Shown one piece after another: positions 6,393 through 8,569 of a DNA stretch of 8,569 nt. The translations under genes were made by a program, and so were the position numbers. The stretch is from an uncultured Planctomycetales bacterium (GTDB lineage Bacteria; Planctomycetota; Planctomycetia; Isosphaerales; Isosphaeraceae). Position 1 is the first letter of the stretch, and the number at the start of each line of letters is the position of its first letter. A model generated the notes under the pieces. That model did no database searches. It had not been told where the DNA came from and saw only the letters and a program-made list of their open reading frames with translations. The DNA is taken from assembly GCA_937907525.1 (NCBI GenBank), contig CALCIB010000227.1, positions 1 through 8,569 of the forward strand, in the 5' to 3' direction.

Positions 6393-6458
6393 GATGATCG
6401 CCCGCGCTCTTTTCTCAAGGTTTTCGACGGAGCGGGAGAAGACCAATTCCTCGCCGCC

Positions 6459-7730
6459 TCAGCGCGCCGCCTCGGCCGCGGCGGGCTTGGCGCCGCGGGG
6501 CGTGGGATCGACCTCCTCGGCGTAGGACCGGGCGGTCACCGGGACGTCCTTGCGGAGCTTCTGCATGCCGCCGACGACGACCAGGTCGTCGGCCGTGACC
6601 CCCTTCTCGACCTCGCGCCAGCCGTCGTCCAGGACGCCGATGCGGCCCAGGTCGACCAGCGCGTGGGTGTACTTGGGGATCTTCTCGCCGTTGCGGTCCA
6701 GAAGCGGCTTGCCTTGCTTGTCCTCGAAGAACTCCGCCACGCCCCCCTTCGCCGCCCGCTTCAGGACGTAGACCTTCTTCCGCCCCTGGTCGGAGGTGAG
6801 CGCCTCCTCCGGGACCATCACCGCCGGGTGCGGCTCGCCGATGGGGAGCTTCACCCGGACGAACAGGCCGGGGGTGAACAACCCCTTGGGATTCTCCAGC
6901 CGGGCGCGGAACCGAAGCGTGCCGGTGTTCAGGTCGACCCGGTTGTCGGTGAAGTCGACGATGCCGTCGTGGTTGAACTCCGGCTCGTCGGACAGGCCGA
7001 TCCGGACGGGGACCTCGCGCTCGTCGTGGGCCTTGATCCTCCCCTCGTCGATCAACCGGCGGATCCGGAGCATGGCCGCCTCGTGGACGTCGAAATAGAC
7101 GTGGATCGGGTCCTGGCTGACCACGCTGGTCAGCGGCGTGACGTCGGCCTGCACCAGGTTGCCGGGATCGACCAGCCGCCGCCCCAGCCGGCCGGCGATC
7201 GGCGAGGTGACGCGCGTGAACTGAAGGTTCAGCATCGCCATGTCGTGCTCGGCCTTGGCCGTGCCGATCGCCGCCATCGCCTCGGCGTAGTTGAACGTGT
7301 AAAGGTCCAACTCCTCGCGGCTGATGGACATGCCCCGGTCGTAAAGCGCCTTGGCCCGTTGGAACTCGTTGTTGAGCCGCTTGGCGTGGGCCTCGGCCTG
7401 GTCCAGGGCCGCCCGGGTCCGGTCGACCTCCGCCTGGAACGGCCGCGCGTCGACCTCGAAGAGGACCGTGTCCTTCTCGACGTTCTGACCGTCCTGGAAG
7501 TACACCTTGTTCAAGTAGCCCGAGACCCGCGCCCGGATCTCCACCGACATCACCGCCTCGGTCCGGCCGGGGAACGTCTCGAAGTCCAGGACCTCGCGCG
7601 TCGTCGGCCGCTGGTACAGGACCAGGTCCGGCGGCTTGGCCGCCGGCGACGTCGACGACGAGGCGCTGCCGCAACCCGCCACCGCCCCGCACGCGAGCAT
7701 CGCCAGGCCGAACAAGGCGTGACGGTCCAT
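6459..7730 (-). CDS. RND-type efflux periplasmic adaptor lipoprotein (MFP/HlyD family)
   Basis: This 423-residue membrane-fusion protein is expected to bridge an inner-membrane RND pump and an outer-membrane channel. The N-terminus is a lipoprotein signal, with lipobox VAGC and lipidated C20. The lipoyl half (about 62-98) contains EIRARVSGYLNKVYFQDGQ and VLFEVDARPFQAEV. An alpha-helical hairpin follows at about 99-167, and the second lipoyl half contains FTRVTSPIAGRLGRRLVDPG (171-190) and NLVQADVTPLTSVVSQDPIHV. Beta-barrel and membrane-proximal parts follow, with NTGTLRFRARLENP and LFTPGLFVRVKLP. The tail ends in an Ala-rich stretch. The region 327-355 is charged and longer than in AcrA as I know it. 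The start is supported by AGGGG (complement of 7739-7743) 8 bases before ATG. It lies 44 bases behind a tetR gene, an operon typical of efflux systems. No RND permease or outer-membrane gene follows, so its pump must be elsewhere. The substrate is unknown. Confidence 0.92.
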   Translation of the reverse strand: MDRHALFGLAMLACGAVAGCGSASSSTSPAAKPPDLVLYQRPTTREVLDFETFPGRTEAVMSVEIRARVSGYLNKVYFQDGQNVEKDTVLFEVDARPFQAEVDRTRAALDQAEAHAKRLNNEFQRAKALYDRGMSISREELDLYTFNYAEAMAAIGTAKAEHDMAMLNLQFTRVTSPIAGRLGRRLVDPGNLVQADVTPLTSVVSQDPIHVYFDVHEAAMLRIRRLIDEGRIKAHDEREVPVRIGLSDEPEFNHDGIVDFTDNRVDLNTGTLRFRARLENPKGLFTPGLFVRVKLPIGEPHPAVMVPEEALTSDQGRKKVYVLKRAAKGGVAEFFEDKQGKPLLDRNGEKIPKYTHALVDLGRIGVLDDGWREVEKGVTADDLVVVGGMQKLRKDVPVTARSYAEEVDPTPRGAKPAAAEAAR

Positions 7731-7774
7731 ACTCGAAACCCCTTTTGAAGATCGATCCGCGGGCCGTCGCTCGG

Positions 7775-8449
7775 TCAGGCCGCCGGGCCGACCATCGCGA
7801 CCACGTCGGCCAGCCGCGCCCGCTCGGCGTCGGACAGGATCCCCCGGAAGACCACCTCCAGGATGTCCCGCGCCTGCTCGGCCACCGGCTTGCCCGGCCC
7901 CGCGAAGTAATTGGTGAACATCGTGCCGTAAATCAAATTCCCGACCACGTCGCTGATCTGCTCCGGATCCAGGTCCCGTATCCGCCCCGCCTCCTTCATC
8001 TCCGCATACAACTGCCGCCACTTCCGACCCCGGACCTCGCGATGCTCGATGTACGTCGGCCGCGTCCGGTCCTTGAAGTGCGCCCGCTCCTGGATCAACA
8101 ACTCCACGTAATCCGGCCGCCTCGCGAAAAACGCCAGGAACGCCGTCACCCCCCGAGCCAACCGCTCGATCCCGTCCTCTACTCCAGCGATGTTCGTCTC
8201 GACCTCGGCTGAAAGTAATCGCATCACCCGATCCGCCGCCGCCAGAAACAACTCCCGCTTGCTCGGGAAATGACGGTAGATCGTCCCCTTGCCGACCCCC
8301 AGCCGGTCGGCCAACTCCTGCGTCATCGCGTCGTTGAACCCTTGCTCCGCGAACAACCGCGTCGCCGTCGCGAGAATCTCCTCGCGCCGCGACTCGTCGT
8401 CCCGCGCCGGGCTCCGACCCTTCGTCCTGGGGGGGGATTGCGTATTCAT
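7775..8449 (-). CDS. TetR/AcrR-family transcriptional repressor
   Basis: The protein has 224 residues. After a polar N-terminal tail (1-20), the DNA-binding domain spans about 21-68, with the recognition helix-turn-helix TQELADRLGVGKGTIYRHFP (43-62) and the usual follow-on SKRELF. The rest (about 75-215) is helical and should form the ligand pocket and dimer interface, but it gives no clue to the ligand. It is the first gene of a two-gene unit with the adaptor lipoprotein 44 bases downstream, so it very likely represses both. A perfect palindrome 19 bases upstream of its start is the probable binding site. No clear ribosome-binding site precedes the chosen ATG (complement of 8447-8449), but the fold would not need more N-terminal sequence. 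Confidence 0.93.
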   Translation of the reverse strand: MNTQSPPRTKGRSPARDDESRREEILATATRLFAEQGFNDAMTQELADRLGVGKGTIYRHFPSKRELFLAAADRVMRLLSAEVETNIAGVEDGIERLARGVTAFLAFFARRPDYVELLIQERAHFKDRTRPTYIEHREVRGRKWRQLYAEMKEAGRIRDLDPEQISDVVGNLIYGTMFTNYFAGPGKPVAEQARDILEVVFRGILSDAERARLADVVAMVGPAA

Positions 8450-8468
8450 GATGAATCGATTTTAAGGC

Positions 8469-8486
8469 GGACTGACCGGTCAGTCC
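8469..8486. promoter_or_regulatory. Probable TetR operator (perfect 18-bp palindrome)
   Basis: GGACTGACCGGTCAGTCC is symmetric over all 18 bases and lies 19 bases upstream of the tetR start codon. TetR repressors commonly bind palindromes of this size at their own promoter. A possible -10 element GATAAT on the minus strand (complement of 8491-8496) would put the transcription start inside the palindrome, as expected for repression. No convincing -35 sits 17 bases further upstream. Binding by this particular protein is inferred. Confidence 0.8.
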
Positions 8487-8490
8487 AGCG

Positions 8491-8496
8491 ATTATC
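8491..8496 (-). promoter_or_regulatory. Possible -10 element of the tetR-adaptor operon
   Basis: GATAAT on the minus strand matches the -10 consensus at five of six positions and is directly upstream of the palindromic operator. The nearby TTTACA on the same strand would leave only 11 bases of spacing, too short for a standard -35. The promoter call therefore rests on the -10 alone and on position. Confidence 0.3.
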
Positions 8497-8569
8497 GCCG
8501 ACCTCGTTGTAAAATGGGTGTGCGTCACGTAAGTAGGTAATCAGGCGGCGCGGGCCGGTTGGTCCCAGT

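Larger units (their letters stand above)
6009..6458. other. Gene-free region of nested inverted repeats
   Basis: No gene is supported in these 450 bases between convergent nuoM and the adaptor gene. They are mostly occupied by two long inverted repeats (6031-6180 and 6224-6392). Both are built from the same palindromic unit as 2-50, in alternating orientation. The central spacer of the second, 6273-6345, shows only short symmetries, for example AAGCCAT (6296-6302) with ATGGCTT (6327-6333). Both flanking genes would be terminated inside this region. Confidence 0.7.

Noticed and set aside
6264..7748. A 494-codon plus-strand frame opposite the adaptor
   Set aside because: It has no recognisable domain and is rich in Asp, Arg and Leu. 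The minus-strand adaptor explains the region.
6459..8528. A 689-codon frame that would extend the adaptor protein upstream across tetR
   Set aside because: The extra N-terminal part is a shadow of tetR. The adaptor has its own ribosome-binding site and a lipoprotein signal starting at 7730.

Overview
The window reads as high-GC bacterial chromosome. The style suggests a planctomycete, probably Isosphaeraceae-like: G/C-ending codons, weak or absent Shine-Dalgarno sites before several genes, STAS domains of a type common in that group, and long palindromic repeats between genes. This assignment rests on protein style and base composition only and was not tested by a search. I find no tRNA, rRNA, CRISPR array or transposase.

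Layout, left to right. Bases 1-348 hold no gene: one copy of a palindromic intergenic repeat (2-50), then several short perfect palindromes. A tandem STAS-domain protein (349-1494, +) follows and ends at a hairpin. Convergent to it is a small adrenodoxin-type [2Fe-2S] ferredoxin (1603-1926, -). A 250-base divergent region separates the ferredoxin from nuoL (2177-4372, +) and nuoM (4386-6008, +). These are two large antiporter-like, proton-translocating membrane subunits of respiratory complex I. nuoK is not upstream and nuoN is not downstream, so the pair is detached from the usual nuo order.

The 450 bases between nuoM and the next gene (6009-6458) consist largely of two long inverted repeats. 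They are built from four copies of the same repeat family seen at the left edge, and they lie exactly between convergent genes. On the minus strand comes an efflux-type operon: a TetR-family repressor (7775-8449) followed after 44 bases by a lipoprotein periplasmic adaptor of RND/MFP type (6459-7730). A perfect 18-bp palindrome (8469-8486), 19 bases upstream of the tetR start codon, is the probable autoregulatory operator. No RND permease gene follows the adaptor.

How the genes may work together: NuoL and NuoM would join a complex I whose other subunits are encoded elsewhere. The divergent ferredoxin could be an electron carrier, but a link to complex I is only inferred from proximity. The TetR-adaptor pair looks like a self-regulated efflux module that must borrow or remotely encode its inner-membrane pump. 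The most unusual DNA feature is the nested repeat family. No clearly new protein system is visible.
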